Positions 34,975 through 45,273 of a stretch of DNA of 64,000 nt are shown here, piece after piece (position 1 is the first letter of the stretch; each line of letters opens with the position of its first letter). The DNA comes from JAGVPT01 sp964439265 (GTDB taxonomy: Bacteria; Bacteroidota; Ignavibacteria; UBA10030; UBA8401). The position numbers and the translations under genes were made by a program. The stretch spans positions 1-64,000 of the forward strand of contig CAYTOA010000009.1 in the NCBI GenBank assembly GCA_964439265.1. The letters run 5' to 3'. The notes beneath the pieces are model-generated. The model ran no database searches. It saw only the letters and a list, made by a program, of their open reading frames with translations, and was not told the origin of the DNA.

Positions 34975-37900
34975 TTAGAAATCTCCGCCGAGCGAAATGT
35001 AGTACATTGGTATCGAGAACGCCTGGCCGTTGAAGGCCCATGCAACGTCAAATTTCAGCGGCAATCCGAACAGGATTATCCGCGCTCCAAATCCCGTCCC
35101 CATCAGCAGGTCATCGGCCGTATAGTTGCCCTGGTCATCCTTGGTGAAGAAGCGATACGCCTTGTCGTCTGTCCATGACGATCCAACATCCACGAACATT
35201 GCGCCCGTGATGTTTTGAAGGGCGATCGGTAACCCGCCGGTCACGAGGTAGCGTATGAGCGGGAAGCGAAGTTCGTAATTCATCAGCGCGTATTTCGTGC
35301 CGTTCTTTTCGTTGTAGTCAAAACCACGCATCGGGAGGGCGGGTGATAAAAAGGCGTAGTCTTCAACGTTGTTGATCGGGATCCCGCCGTTCGCGAATTC
35401 ACGGTTAATCCAGCCGTCCGTCCCTCCGATAAAAAATCTTTGGGCATTCCTTCCGGCGCTCAAACCCCCTGCCCAGCGAATCACAAATGAATAATCCTTC
35501 CAGAATTTTTCATACGTGCGATAATCGAGCGTATAGGTCTGGAAATCCAGCGAGTGGTCGCCCGCGGTGAGCGCCGGACTGAACATTGCCGTAATATTGT
35601 AGCGTGTTCCGTTCACAGGCGCGGTGTATCCCCAGAGGGACGTGTCATGAATGTAGCTGATCGACGGCATCACCAGGTTTCTTTCATCCGTAGCCTGATC
35701 CAGCGTCGGGTCGTCAAGGTTTTGCCTGGAAAGGTTGAGCCAGGCAAGGTTGAAATCGAAACGGTTGAATTTGTCCAGTGGATACGATGCCGATGTGCCG
35801 ATACCCCATGTTTGGAAACGGTATAGAGAAACGTTCCCTGTCTGGTCGTAAAGGTACAGGAACCGCGCGCTGTGAAATCCCTCGACCCCGTAATCGACTT
35901 TCGTTTTCAAATAGTTATACGCGATTACATAATCGCTGTTCTCGAGGTCCAGCATCAGGTTCGTGAGGAAATAAATTTGATGATCTCCGAGCATGTCGCT
36001 GAACGCCATTTCTGTCGTTCCCTCCACACCATAGAAGGTGCTGTAGCCGGCGTTGCCGTAAACAATATCCGGCGAAAAGTTGAGTTTGTATTTGTTGACC
36101 TTATAGTTTCCCTCTGCGTCAACATTGTCGCTCGGCTCAATTTGCTTCGAGGCCGTCTCTGCCTCGGAAGAAGGAAGTTTTTCCTTCTGCTGCTCTTCGG
36201 AGAAAACATAGTTCTGAAAATCGATGTGCACACGGTCGCCGTAGACGCCCGCAGTATCTTTTGGAGGGACGCTCGCCGCAATCGCCGCGGAATCGCTCTG
36301 AGTAATGGCGCCCGGTACGGCGGTTCCCTTTTGGGCCACTCGCATTCTCCGTTTGAGATATTCCGTCGGCTCCAGTTCGGCTGTTGCCAGCTTCTTATCG
36401 AACGGCGCCTTCATCAGGTAAATGTCAAACCCCGCTTCATTCAACGCTGCAAAAGAGAGCTTGTTTCCGTCTGCAGAGAGCGAGAGCTGGAAGACACCAG
36501 TCAGTGAATTGGTTACGGGGCGGTCGGCGCCGGTAACCAGATTCCGTTCATAGATATTTCCGATGCCGTTACGGTCGGAAACGTAAAGCATTTTTGTCCC
36601 ATCCGGGGATATCACCGGCGACGACGCATCGCTGCCCGGAAAACTGATAACGCGCTTCATTTCCATCGATTCCATGTTCAGCGAATAGATGTCCGCTTCA
36701 GAGTAATCATACCTGGCCATCCTGAAATTCGGGGACACGTCATTCCGATGAATGTTGTCTCTCCTGTCCGACACGAAGTAGAGCGTTTTCCCGTCGGGTG
36801 CCCAGTGCGGGTCCGAATCGGAGAAAATATCGTCGGTGAGGTTCGTGAGATTCTTCGTTGCCAGGTCATAAAGATAAATATCCGACTGCTTCGCATCGTC
36901 GCCGACGAACGCAAGTTTATCCCCTTTTGGCGACCAATCAACGGAGAAGATCCCCTCAAGCTGAAATTGAATTTTTTCCTGGCTGCCCGTGGCGGCATCG
37001 ACAATAAAGATTGCGTCGCTTTCCCCGCTTTTCACGGCAAGCGCGATCTTCTTTCCATCGGGGGACCACGTAATGCCCGGCGTCAGTAAATGTAGTTCCT
37101 CGAAATTCTTCGTCCGCTGACCGTCAACGATCTTGGTAATCTTATTGTCGATCGTCGACATAATATAGACATCGAAATAGTCGTCCCGATCCGAAATGAA
37201 CGCAACCCTGTCGCCCTGAGGGGAGATGGAGGGGCTTGTATTATAAAAATCAGATTCCTTTACATGGTTCGTGAGCCTTGTCGCAAAATCGGCCGGATCT
37301 TCTCTTTTCGCAATGTCGGGCCAGTACAGAACCTTCTGCTCCTTCTGCCATCGATCGTTCAATTCCGAGACAGTCAGACCAAGAGCATTTTTAAACCCCT
37401 GCTCGATGCTCCGCGATCCTTTGATCCGATTCAGGATCTCTGCGATCTTCTGGTCGCCGTATTTGTTTGCGATATAGTACCAGACCGATTGGCCGCCGCG
37501 GTAGGCGAAGTACCCGCCGAGATAATCGATCGGCGGAAGATAGGTGTGAATCGTCGCATCGCGCATGAACATGTCAGAGTTCGTATCCCAATGAAGCGAC
37601 TGATATTCCGCCATCCCCTCGTTGAACCACATCGGCAGTTGGAGGCGGATGTTGTTAGAGATAATGGATTGTATCGATCCGCCGTAATACATGTCGTTGA
37701 AGACGGCGTGGACAAGTTCATGGTGAATGACGTGGCGAAACATCTTGTAATTTCCTTCGAACGGGACCACCATCCTGTTCTTGAAAAGCTCGGTCACGCC
37801 TCCAATGCCTTCCTCCATGTATTCCGACAGCACATTCGTCTGCTGAAAGTCATTGTGCGAATTGTACACCATGATCGGGATGCGGTTGTTAACCTCGTAG

Positions 37901-38130
37901 CGAAAACTCTTGCTGATGAGGGTGTAGGCCGATTCCGCGGCGGCGGCCGTAAAGTTCGCAAGATACTCGCCGTTATCGCTGAAATAAATATCGAAATGAT
38001 TCGTCTGGATATACCACCAGTCGAACTTCTTGTATTTCACTTTGTTCTTGCCGAAGACGGCTTCCTGAGCCGCCGAGGAGAATACTCCGGCAGTCAACAA
38101 TAATCCGATTAACAGAATGCGCAGTCTCAT
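34975..38130 (-). CDS. Outer-membrane metalloprotease-propeller-barrel protein
   Basis: A 1051-residue three-part envelope protein. After the signal peptide (1-21) comes a peptidase MA-like gluzincin domain with zinc motif HELVH (137-141) and a third ligand Glu171 in WFNEGMAEY. Residues ~280-600 are TolB-like PD40 propeller blades (SPDGKKIAL, SPKGDKLAFV, APDGKTLYFVSD, SPDGTKMLYVSD). Residues ~660-1051 form a surface-antigen/BamA-type beta barrel ending in Phe. All zinc ligands are present, so protease activity is likely. The target is unknown. GAGG lies upstream of the ATG. Confidence 0.87.
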   Translation of the reverse strand: MRLRILLIGLLLTAGVFSSAAQEAVFGKNKVKYKKFDWWYIQTNHFDIYFSDNGEYLANFTAAAAESAYTLISKSFRYEVNNRIPIMVYNSHNDFQQTNVLSEYMEEGIGGVTELFKNRMVVPFEGNYKMFRHVIHHELVHAVFNDMYYGGSIQSIISNNIRLQLPMWFNEGMAEYQSLHWDTNSDMFMRDATIHTYLPPIDYLGGYFAYRGGQSVWYYIANKYGDQKIAEILNRIKGSRSIEQGFKNALGLTVSELNDRWQKEQKVLYWPDIAKREDPADFATRLTNHVKESDFYNTSPSISPQGDRVAFISDRDDYFDVYIMSTIDNKITKIVDGQRTKNFEELHLLTPGITWSPDGKKIALAVKSGESDAIFIVDAATGSQEKIQFQLEGIFSVDWSPKGDKLAFVGDDAKQSDIYLYDLATKNLTNLTDDIFSDSDPHWAPDGKTLYFVSDRRDNIHRNDVSPNFRMARYDYSEADIYSLNMESMEMKRVISFPGSDASSPVISPDGTKMLYVSDRNGIGNIYERNLVTGADRPVTNSLTGVFQLSLSADGNKLSFAALNEAGFDIYLMKAPFDKKLATAELEPTEYLKRRMRVAQKGTAVPGAITQSDSAAIAASVPPKDTAGVYGDRVHIDFQNYVFSEEQQKEKLPSSEAETASKQIEPSDNVDAEGNYKVNKYKLNFSPDIVYGNAGYSTFYGVEGTTEMAFSDMLGDHQIYFLTNLMLDLENSDYVIAYNYLKTKVDYGVEGFHSARFLYLYDQTGNVSLYRFQTWGIGTSASYPLDKFNRFDFNLAWLNLSRQNLDDPTLDQATDERNLVMPSISYIHDTSLWGYTAPVNGTRYNITAMFSPALTAGDHSLDFQTYTLDYRTYEKFWKDYSFVIRWAGGLSAGRNAQRFFIGGTDGWINREFANGGIPINNVEDYAFLSPALPMRGFDYNEKNGTKYALMNYELRFPLIRYLVTGGLPIALQNITGAMFVDVGSSWTDDKAYRFFTKDDQGNYTADDLLMGTGFGARIILFGLPLKFDVAWAFNGQAFSIPMYYISLGGDF

Positions 38131-38216
38131 AGGAACCTCATTGGATATGGAAACGGCTACTTCGATCCCGCAGTAAACACATTATTATACAACGACACAA
38201 ATGCGGAGAAAATTCC

Positions 38217-38402
38217 TAGAAGCTATCCCGAAAAGATGTCACCTTATCTTTCCCTACGGGTCTACGACCCGTAGGGTCGTGGACGATGCGCTCGCTCCGC
38301 TCGCTTACTCAGGATGAACGGTTATTTGTTCACGCTGAGCAAGTCCCCCGAAGGGGGACGCGTCGAAGGGTCAGCGCAAAATCATTTTTGAGATAGCTTC
38401 TA
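38217..38402. repeat. 186-bp MITE-like element overlapping the rnr stop codon
   Basis: Perfect 11-bp terminal inverted repeats (TAGAAGCTATC/GATAGCTTCTA). Inside are two perfect hairpins: CCCTACGGGTC-TAC-GACCCGTAGGG (38252-38276) and GTCCCCC-GAA-GGGGGAC (38343-38359). The right end includes the TAG stop of rnr (38400-38402). No transposase is encoded, so it would be non-autonomous. Confidence 0.85.
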
Positions 38403-40571
38403 CTTGTTCTTCCGCTTCTTTTTGCCCTGCGTCGGTAGTTCGGGCTCGATGCAGGCAAAATCGATCTCCCTGTTTTCAACATTAACTTTGATCACCTTTA
38501 CCGCTATGCTGTCCCCAAGGCGGAACGTCCGGCCGGTGCGTCTGCCGACGAGGGAATAATGCTTTTCGTCATGCTCATAGTAATCATCCCCGATATTGCG
38601 GACATGGATCATCCCTTCGACGAGCAAGTCATTGATCTCAACATACATCCCGTAATTCGTCACGCCCGAGATCACTCCTTCAAATTCGTCGCCGAGGTGT
38701 TGTTTCATGTATTCCGCCTGCATGACTTTCACCGAAGCACGTTCCGCCTCCATCGCAACCCGTTCGCGGTCCGAGGACCATTTGCAGACATTCGGCAGCG
38801 CATCGATAAAATGCTTCCGCCGCGTGTGAGACATGCCTTTTGAATATTCATCGAGCATTCTGTGTACGATAAGATCGGGGTACCTGCGGATAGGAGATGT
38901 AAAATGGGTATAATAATCGAACGCCAGACCGAAGTGGCCGATATTTCTCTCTGAGTACACCGCTTTCGCCATTGCACGGAGCGAGACCTTGTTGATGACA
39001 TTTTCTTCGGGGGTGCCTTTCACCTCGTTCAGCAGCTTCTGCAAATCTTTTGAGGAAACAGCAGCGCTGACGTTTAATTTGTGCCCGAATTTTTCGACGA
39101 ACACCGATAATTCCCGTATTTTATCCTTGTCGGGCGAGTCGTGAATGCGATACACGAAGGGGGAAACGTCGGTTTCCTTCTTCTGCTTACCGATATGCGA
39201 AGCGACCGTCTGATTAGCAAGGAGCATGCATTCCTCGACCAGTTGATGGCTTTTCAATCGGCTCTTGATCCGCACTTCAACCGGCTTCCCCCGTTCATCA
39301 TATCGGAATTTTGCTTCCGGCGAATCGAAGTCGATGCTGCCGTTCTTCATCCGCTTGTCTTTCAGCAGCCGGGCCAACGACCAGAGCGCAGCTAACACTC
39401 CTGAGTGTTCCCCTTTGCCCGTGTTCAGAACATTTTCCACTTCTTCGTACGTGAACCGCCGTTTTGAATTGATAACGCTTCGAACAATTTCGTAACCCTT
39501 GACTTTTCCCTTTTCGGTAATATCCATGATGCAGGAATAGGCAAGCCTGTCGACGTTGGGCTTAAGGCTGCAAAGGTCGTTCGAGAGTTTTTCCGGGAGC
39601 ATCGGGACAACCTGGTTTGCAAGATACACGCTCGTTCCCCTGTTGAACGCTTCCGCGTCGAGTACCGTCCCCTCTTTAACGTAGGCGCTGACGTCAGCGA
39701 TATGGACGCCAAGCCGGAAGGTGTTTGGGTCCAGCATCTCGATGGAAACAGCGTCGTCAAAATCTTTCGCGTCATCGGGGTCGATGGTAACACAGACGAG
39801 AGATCGAAGGTCCCGCCGGTGTTTGATTTCCTCTGCAGCGATGGCGTCCGGAATGTTCTTCACGTACGTTTCGACGTCGCGGGGAAATGACGTGGGAAGG
39901 CGGAATGCCTTTATGACGGAAGCGACTTCCGCACTCGAGTCGCCCGAGCGGCCGATGATCTCCGCAATCCTCCCTTCCGGGTTCAGCTGTTCATTGTCCC
40001 ATGATTCAAACGCGACGACAACTTTGTCCCCCGGCTGCGCGCCGTTCAGCGACTCGCGCGGCACATAAATATCGCGCGGAATTTTCCGGTCATCGACGAC
40101 CACAAAAAAGAAATTCTTGCTCTGTTCGAGCGTTCCGACAAATTCGTCGTGGGCGCGCGAAACAACGCGGACGATCTCTCCCTCGGTCTTTTCCTCGCTC
40201 CCTTTCCTGTCGCGGTGAACGGCGAACGGCGTCACCTCAACCGTATCGCCGTCGAAGGCGATTCCGAGCGATTTTGGCCCGATGTATATTTCGCCGAATT
40301 CCGAGCCCGGAACGGTCACATAACCGTAGCCCTGTTTGCTCATCGAGAGCACTCCGCTGATGCCTCTATCGAGGGATTTCCGCGCATATCCTTTTCCCCT
40401 GGAATGCGTCAGGACCTTCCGCTCCACCATTGCATGCAGGACGTCCCTCAGCGCCTGGAATTCCCCCTCGTCGCGGATGCTCAACCGCCGCGCCACTTGC
40501 CGCGACTTGAACGCTTCCCGCGGGTGCGCATCAAGAAACTCTGCAACGCGCTGCTCTAATTTATTCTTCAT
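38400..40571 (-). CDS. rnr: Ribonuclease R
   Basis: A 723-residue 3'-5' exoribonuclease of the RNB family. An N-terminal winged-helix region (RQVARRLSIRDEGEFQALRDVL) and cold-shock domains precede the RNB core, with the metal-binding Asp cluster TIDPDDAKDFDDAVSIE. HFTSPIRRYPDLIVHRML is the later RNB signature. A C-terminal S1 domain (GVISGVTNYGMYVEINDLLVEGMIHV) and a basic tail GKKKRKNK follow. It degrades structured RNA. The stop codon is built from the terminal repeat of a MITE-like element. Confidence 0.96.
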   Translation of the reverse strand: MKNKLEQRVAEFLDAHPREAFKSRQVARRLSIRDEGEFQALRDVLHAMVERKVLTHSRGKGYARKSLDRGISGVLSMSKQGYGYVTVPGSEFGEIYIGPKSLGIAFDGDTVEVTPFAVHRDRKGSEEKTEGEIVRVVSRAHDEFVGTLEQSKNFFFVVVDDRKIPRDIYVPRESLNGAQPGDKVVVAFESWDNEQLNPEGRIAEIIGRSGDSSAEVASVIKAFRLPTSFPRDVETYVKNIPDAIAAEEIKHRRDLRSLVCVTIDPDDAKDFDDAVSIEMLDPNTFRLGVHIADVSAYVKEGTVLDAEAFNRGTSVYLANQVVPMLPEKLSNDLCSLKPNVDRLAYSCIMDITEKGKVKGYEIVRSVINSKRRFTYEEVENVLNTGKGEHSGVLAALWSLARLLKDKRMKNGSIDFDSPEAKFRYDERGKPVEVRIKSRLKSHQLVEECMLLANQTVASHIGKQKKETDVSPFVYRIHDSPDKDKIRELSVFVEKFGHKLNVSAAVSSKDLQKLLNEVKGTPEENVINKVSLRAMAKAVYSERNIGHFGLAFDYYTHFTSPIRRYPDLIVHRMLDEYSKGMSHTRRKHFIDALPNVCKWSSDRERVAMEAERASVKVMQAEYMKQHLGDEFEGVISGVTNYGMYVEINDLLVEGMIHVRNIGDDYYEHDEKHYSLVGRRTGRTFRLGDSIAVKVIKVNVENREIDFACIEPELPTQGKKKRKNK

Positions 40572-40593
40572 AACGCCACTCCCTCACGTCTGG

Positions 40594-43500
40594 CTAAAAA
40601 GCAAATTTATAGTACACCCGCGCGCCGTTCGTCGGCCGTCGAAGGTCAATGGTCTCCATCGGATCGCTTTTCCGGTCCACCTCGAACATAAAATTGCGAA
40701 GACGGTCGTTCTGGATAATAGAACCAAGCGACCATTGCACACTCACATTGGCGTTGTTGATATCGTTGAAAACTTTTCCCCCGAATGTCCAGTAGGCATT
40801 GCCGACGACGCCGCTTAATCGCAGGTCCGGTGATGTGCCCGAATAAAGAATTTCGACATTGCTGAGTGCGGTAAAGTTGTTCGCGCGGAGAAAATCCTGC
40901 ATCATTCCCGAAAGCAGCGTATTGGTGAATCCGGATATCAACGAGCCTCCGATGGACCCTCCGAGCGAGTTGGCGATGCCTTGCTTATCGTTTGACGTCA
41001 AATCGTCCCGGAATTTTCCAGGGCTCCCCGGCGTGGACGTCAGAAGAAACGAGATGGCGTCGGACTCGACGTCGCCGGTGCGTACCGTTTCATTATTATT
41101 ATCATCGAACGTCGAGAGGCCGATCTTTAGTTTAGGGTCATACCGTGTGCCGCTGATCGCGAGCGAGACAACAACCTTCTCCGTTGGCGGCGCCGTGGTC
41201 GTTTCCTTTTGGCCCGGGGCTTCGGGCTTCAAGTGACTCCCGGTGTAGGTTGCCGTGATGTCCAATTCCGGATTGTCCGGCTTCCCCGTGAATTTCAGGG
41301 TCCCGGAAGCATCGAATTGTTTATAGAACGTGTATTTAGACTTGTCCGACGCGGTGATCGTTCCGGTAAGCCGAACATCATTTTTTTCCTTGCTCAATTC
41401 CAGTTTCCCGTTCAGATCTGCAAACAACTCCTCATTCGTCGACGGGTTAAAGATCATGCGTATCTGCACGATCCCCTGTGTCTGGATCGTCAGACTGTAA
41501 CCGAGCCCGTCCAAGAAAGAAGGGTCGTTCGAAGACCGCACTTCTTTCTTCGAATGCAGGTACGCAAACAGCCGCGGACCGAAAAGAGTGTCGGGGGACG
41601 CTTTCGAAGTATCATCGATGTTGAGAACATTAACATACCGCGCCGAGACAAGGTTCGCGGATTCGCGTGTTGACGGAAAGGTCATCGACGCTTGCTTAAT
41701 GTAGATAGCGCCGGTCACCCGGGAACTTGAAACGGTGCCGTCGAACGATAATCCTTCGTTGCCGGTGGAAGCTATCAAGTCGCCGTACACTCCCTGGTCG
41801 CTGTTCCGCGAAGATTCCTGAAGCACCTTCAACTCGCCTTTCGCTCGTAAATGGTATTCGTCCGGCACAAACCCTCGGAGCGTAATGTAGCCGCCGAAAT
41901 CTATCTTGCCCGAAGAATAATCTCCGCTGAGATTTTTAGCGGCGAAGGTTGTGAAAGACAACTTGTTTCCCTGAAGCTCGATCTTCCCGGCAGCCTGGTA
42001 TTTCATGTTGTTCATCGGGAACAAAAATTTCGTATTGCGCAGCTCCATTCCCCCGTCGAACGACGGCGAGTCCAGCGAACCGGTACAATGGATCGATCCT
42101 TCCATCGTCCCTTCCATCTCGTCGATCTGGTCGATGAATGGATCAATGACGCTGATATCGAAATTATGCGCCTTCAAGACCATGTCCATACCGCTGAGAG
42201 AAAAGCGGCTTTCCACGGACTCAAAAGCGAGATCCACGGGAAGGGATCCGTTGCACACAAGCTCAAAATCACCGCGCGCCTCGGGTGTCTTGGATAGCTG
42301 GACGCTGCATTCCGCCAGTTTTTTGTCGTAATGGACTGTGCTGTTCACAAAGCCAAATTCCATTCCTCGGTAGGAAAAATTCTTAACTCCAAGATCGCAC
42401 GCAAGGATCGGCCCCTGCATCGTTCCGTTGACCGATCCTTGCGCATTCACCCTTCCACCGAATGCGATGGCGTTCGATTTGAAGTTCTGAGATTTCCCAA
42501 AATGATAAATATTCGAGAGAGCGAAATTCTCCAGCCGGACAAATGCAGCGACCTCCCCTGAGTAACCGACCGAGCCGCCGAATACGAGCCGCTCATCCTG
42601 GTGTGTGAGTGTCGTCGAATCAACGGCGATTCCCGATTTGCCCACCCGGACCGAGAACTGTCCCGCGTTGTCGAGCTCGTAACCCTGGTAGCTGAAGGAA
42701 AATGTGTCAAACGTCAGTTCATACAGGTCCGGAGCTATTTGTGCCCGGCCTTCGACGCCGAATTTTATCGTGCTGTCGACGTCGCATTGCACTGAATACT
42801 CCGAATGCCGGTTATGGAGGCTGAATTCAACTGATGTATTTCGATAAAAGGACTCACCCGCAAAGAGCGTTGCCGCGCTGGCCCGTACTTGCAGCGACGG
42901 GCTGTTCGCCGCCTCAAAGACGTTGTCCCGAGCAAGGTTTTGAATGTTGAATTCTGCAGATGCGCCTTCCAGAACAACATAGCCGCTGTTCATGGTATAT
43001 TTTGCTGAAGTGATCGATACCGATCCTGCTGCCGAAAGCGTGTCGGTATTTCCGTGAATCGCACCCTTGACATCGCCGATCGCATTAAAGATGTTTGTCC
43101 CAAAAAAGATTCCGATGGGCTCGAGGTTTTTGAGATGAAATGAATATTGGATCGAATTCTGAGAAAGGGATACGCCTGCATTCGGTGCGCCGACACTGCT
43201 CTCCTGGTCATCCATTGGCACAGTAGATGATGAGTCGAACGCGGCCCTCTGTTTATAGTATTCACGCCGCACTCCTGCTGCGTGTGACATGATCATGTCA
43301 ACGACACCGGCATACGTGAAATTCCCCGATAACGTAACATCGGCGATCGGCGAAGCAAGGCGAACGGTTTTGTTTCCAGAAGAATCGATATCAACGTGGA
43401 GTTCCGCCTGAGCGGTGTCAAACGTATACGTTTCGAACCGGGAATGCGAAAAACCGATGCGCAGATCGCCGGTCATATCTTCATGCAAAAAGTTACTTCC

Positions 43501-45273
43501 GCTTGCGATCAGCGAGAAGGTACAGTCCGACGAATAATGGAGATCGCCGAAGATCGTTGCGCAATCAAAGTGGGAGAATGTGCCGTCGAACGAATACGAC
43601 GGCGCGGCTGCAGAAGCGTAATCCAACGAAGCCCTCAGAGCGACGTTCCCTTTAGGGAACTGAAAATTCGCGGAACACCTTATCTCTTTATTGTCACCGG
43701 AAATCTCCGTTTGGAGATGCGAGATGGGGATCCCGCTGATCGACGAAGAATCGAGCGAAATCGAGGCCTTAGAATTCAATTCTTCGATCGACGTTCCCTC
43801 TCCTTCTATCATTCCCGAAAAATCCAGGTGCGAACGCAGCGACGCTGCCGAAAAGATTTTGCCGATGTCCACGCCTTTCCCGCCGAACTGGGCTTTGTAC
43901 CTCATCGTTTTCCCTGTGAGGTTCAGTCCTCCGTTCACTGTCATGCTCCCTGCTTCCGTCGCAGCAATGGCTGTGACCTGGAAATCAAGTGGTTTTCCGA
44001 CGTAGTGAAACTCGAGGGCAAGCTGTCCGGCACTCCCGAAATCCGGTATGTGGAAGAACGGGAGGAGCTGGGGAACGTCTGATGGATGAATACTGGTTCC
44101 CTTCGATTCGATATTCAAGGTCAGGTCGTTGGGACGATGAAGGTTTGAGACACTGCCTTCGAGGTTGATCATCGACCGGTTGAAATCGGCGTGAAGTTTC
44201 TTCACCTTCAGATATCCGAATTCGCCTTCCGTTTTGCATTCCACCTGGACCGACCCGCGAAGGAAATCGAGCGACGGGAGAAATCGCTGAAGATCCTCGG
44301 CCGCGACGGTACTCGGGAACAGAGTGCACTCAACCGGAGCAAATTGGAGCGAGGCAATGTCTTTTATCTTGAGTGCGTCGACAGAAGTGAGTTTTGCAGA
44401 GATTTCGATGCGCGACCGGGGTGTCACGATGAGAAGGTTCTTGACCTCGGAGACCGCTGTAGTATGGCTGAGGCTTCCCGATAAATGCGACAGGGTAAAG
44501 TCTTCGCGTGAAGCCGCAAATGAGATATTCTTGATCGACGCGCTTTGCTGCTGGTCTGAAATAGCTGCCGAGAGTTCGACATTAAGCTTGTCGATGTCAA
44601 GGTTGGATAAATTGAACGTCCGTCGTGCGATCGAATCGGGAAGATCGTGGTTCGAACGCGAAGTAGAGTCTACCAGCCGAAAATGTCCGTCGTTAACGCG
44701 CAGGTTCTTCAATTCCACAACCCAGGGCGACGGAGTGGAATCCGGTTCGGATTTCTTTTTCGCGAGCCGGTCGACGTTCCATGTCCCGTCCGCGAAGCGG
44801 ATGAGTGAGACAGAAGGGTGGTCGATTGTGATGCTGCCGAGCACAATATGTTTGTTCCACAACGGAAGCGGGTCGTAGCGGACGACCGCTCTGCCCGCTT
44901 CAAGGAACGGCGCGTTGTTGACGTATATCGCAATCGTATCGATCGAAATGCCAGTGAAAAGATTCCCCTTCATCTCACCAATGAACACGGAAGCATTAAG
45001 ATTCGCATCCACCAAATTATAGATCGTCGACCGAAGAGTCTGCCGAAATAGAGTCGTCTGAGTAAAACCCATCGCCGAAAAGAGGACCGCCAAAACAGAG
45101 ATACAGACGTACGTCAATGTCTTCCGCGAAAAGCCCATTGCTGCAAACAGAATCACCAATACAGAAAGTCCGGCGTACGTCAGGATATTCTGCGTAAGGC
45201 CCATCGTCGCAATCAGAACTGCTAATCCGGAAAGTGAGACGTATGTTAATATTTTGGATAACCTGCGGAGCAT
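40594..45273 (-). CDS. tamB: TamB-family translocation/assembly protein
   Basis: A 1559-residue AsmA/TamB-type protein predicted to span the periplasm and carry lipid or assist outer-membrane protein insertion. Residues 1-72 are unusual (three tandem membrane segments). The AsmA-like start (VDANLNASVFIGEMKGNLFTGISIDTIAIYV... and DGTWNVDRL) comes next. Long repetitive beta structure follows, then the DUF490 C-terminal domain (VVSLAISGTRYDPKLKIG, SDAISFLLT, ending ARVYYKFAF). The ATG directly follows the stop of hldE2. No tamA/BamA gene is adjacent except the barrel protein at 34975. Confidence 0.9.
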   Translation of the reverse strand: MLRRLSKILTYVSLSGLAVLIATMGLTQNILTYAGLSVLVILFAAMGFSRKTLTYVCISVLAVLFSAMGFTQTTLFRQTLRSTIYNLVDANLNASVFIGEMKGNLFTGISIDTIAIYVNNAPFLEAGRAVVRYDPLPLWNKHIVLGSITIDHPSVSLIRFADGTWNVDRLAKKKSEPDSTPSPWVVELKNLRVNDGHFRLVDSTSRSNHDLPDSIARRTFNLSNLDIDKLNVELSAAISDQQQSASIKNISFAASREDFTLSHLSGSLSHTTAVSEVKNLLIVTPRSRIEISAKLTSVDALKIKDIASLQFAPVECTLFPSTVAAEDLQRFLPSLDFLRGSVQVECKTEGEFGYLKVKKLHADFNRSMINLEGSVSNLHRPNDLTLNIESKGTSIHPSDVPQLLPFFHIPDFGSAGQLALEFHYVGKPLDFQVTAIAATEAGSMTVNGGLNLTGKTMRYKAQFGGKGVDIGKIFSAASLRSHLDFSGMIEGEGTSIEELNSKASISLDSSSISGIPISHLQTEISGDNKEIRCSANFQFPKGNVALRASLDYASAAAPSYSFDGTFSHFDCATIFGDLHYSSDCTFSLIASGSNFLHEDMTGDLRIGFSHSRFETYTFDTAQAELHVDIDSSGNKTVRLASPIADVTLSGNFTYAGVVDMIMSHAAGVRREYYKQRAAFDSSSTVPMDDQESSVGAPNAGVSLSQNSIQYSFHLKNLEPIGIFFGTNIFNAIGDVKGAIHGNTDTLSAAGSVSITSAKYTMNSGYVVLEGASAEFNIQNLARDNVFEAANSPSLQVRASAATLFAGESFYRNTSVEFSLHNRHSEYSVQCDVDSTIKFGVEGRAQIAPDLYELTFDTFSFSYQGYELDNAGQFSVRVGKSGIAVDSTTLTHQDERLVFGGSVGYSGEVAAFVRLENFALSNIYHFGKSQNFKSNAIAFGGRVNAQGSVNGTMQGPILACDLGVKNFSYRGMEFGFVNSTVHYDKKLAECSVQLSKTPEARGDFELVCNGSLPVDLAFESVESRFSLSGMDMVLKAHNFDISVIDPFIDQIDEMEGTMEGSIHCTGSLDSPSFDGGMELRNTKFLFPMNNMKYQAAGKIELQGNKLSFTTFAAKNLSGDYSSGKIDFGGYITLRGFVPDEYHLRAKGELKVLQESSRNSDQGVYGDLIASTGNEGLSFDGTVSSSRVTGAIYIKQASMTFPSTRESANLVSARYVNVLNIDDTSKASPDTLFGPRLFAYLHSKKEVRSSNDPSFLDGLGYSLTIQTQGIVQIRMIFNPSTNEELFADLNGKLELSKEKNDVRLTGTITASDKSKYTFYKQFDASGTLKFTGKPDNPELDITATYTGSHLKPEAPGQKETTTAPPTEKVVVSLAISGTRYDPKLKIGLSTFDDNNNETVRTGDVESDAISFLLTSTPGSPGKFRDDLTSNDKQGIANSLGGSIGGSLISGFTNTLLSGMMQDFLRANNFTALSNVEILYSGTSPDLRLSGVVGNAYWTFGGKVFNDINNANVSVQWSLGSIIQNDRLRNFMFEVDRKSDPMETIDLRRPTNGARVYYKFAF
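45058..45255 (-). repeat. Triplicated 22-residue membrane segment in tamB
   Basis: Residues 7-28, 29-50 and 51-72 of TamB are three diverged copies of one unit: KILTYVSLSGLAVLIATMGL.., NILTYAGLSVLVILFAAMGF.., KTLTYVCISVLAVLFSAMGF... Each is 66 bp with no indels. Confidence 0.92.

Noticed and set aside
43396..44082. Plus-strand 228-codon frame opposite tamB
   Set aside because: Arg-rich shadow of a long minus-strand gene; many similar frames occur along tamB.
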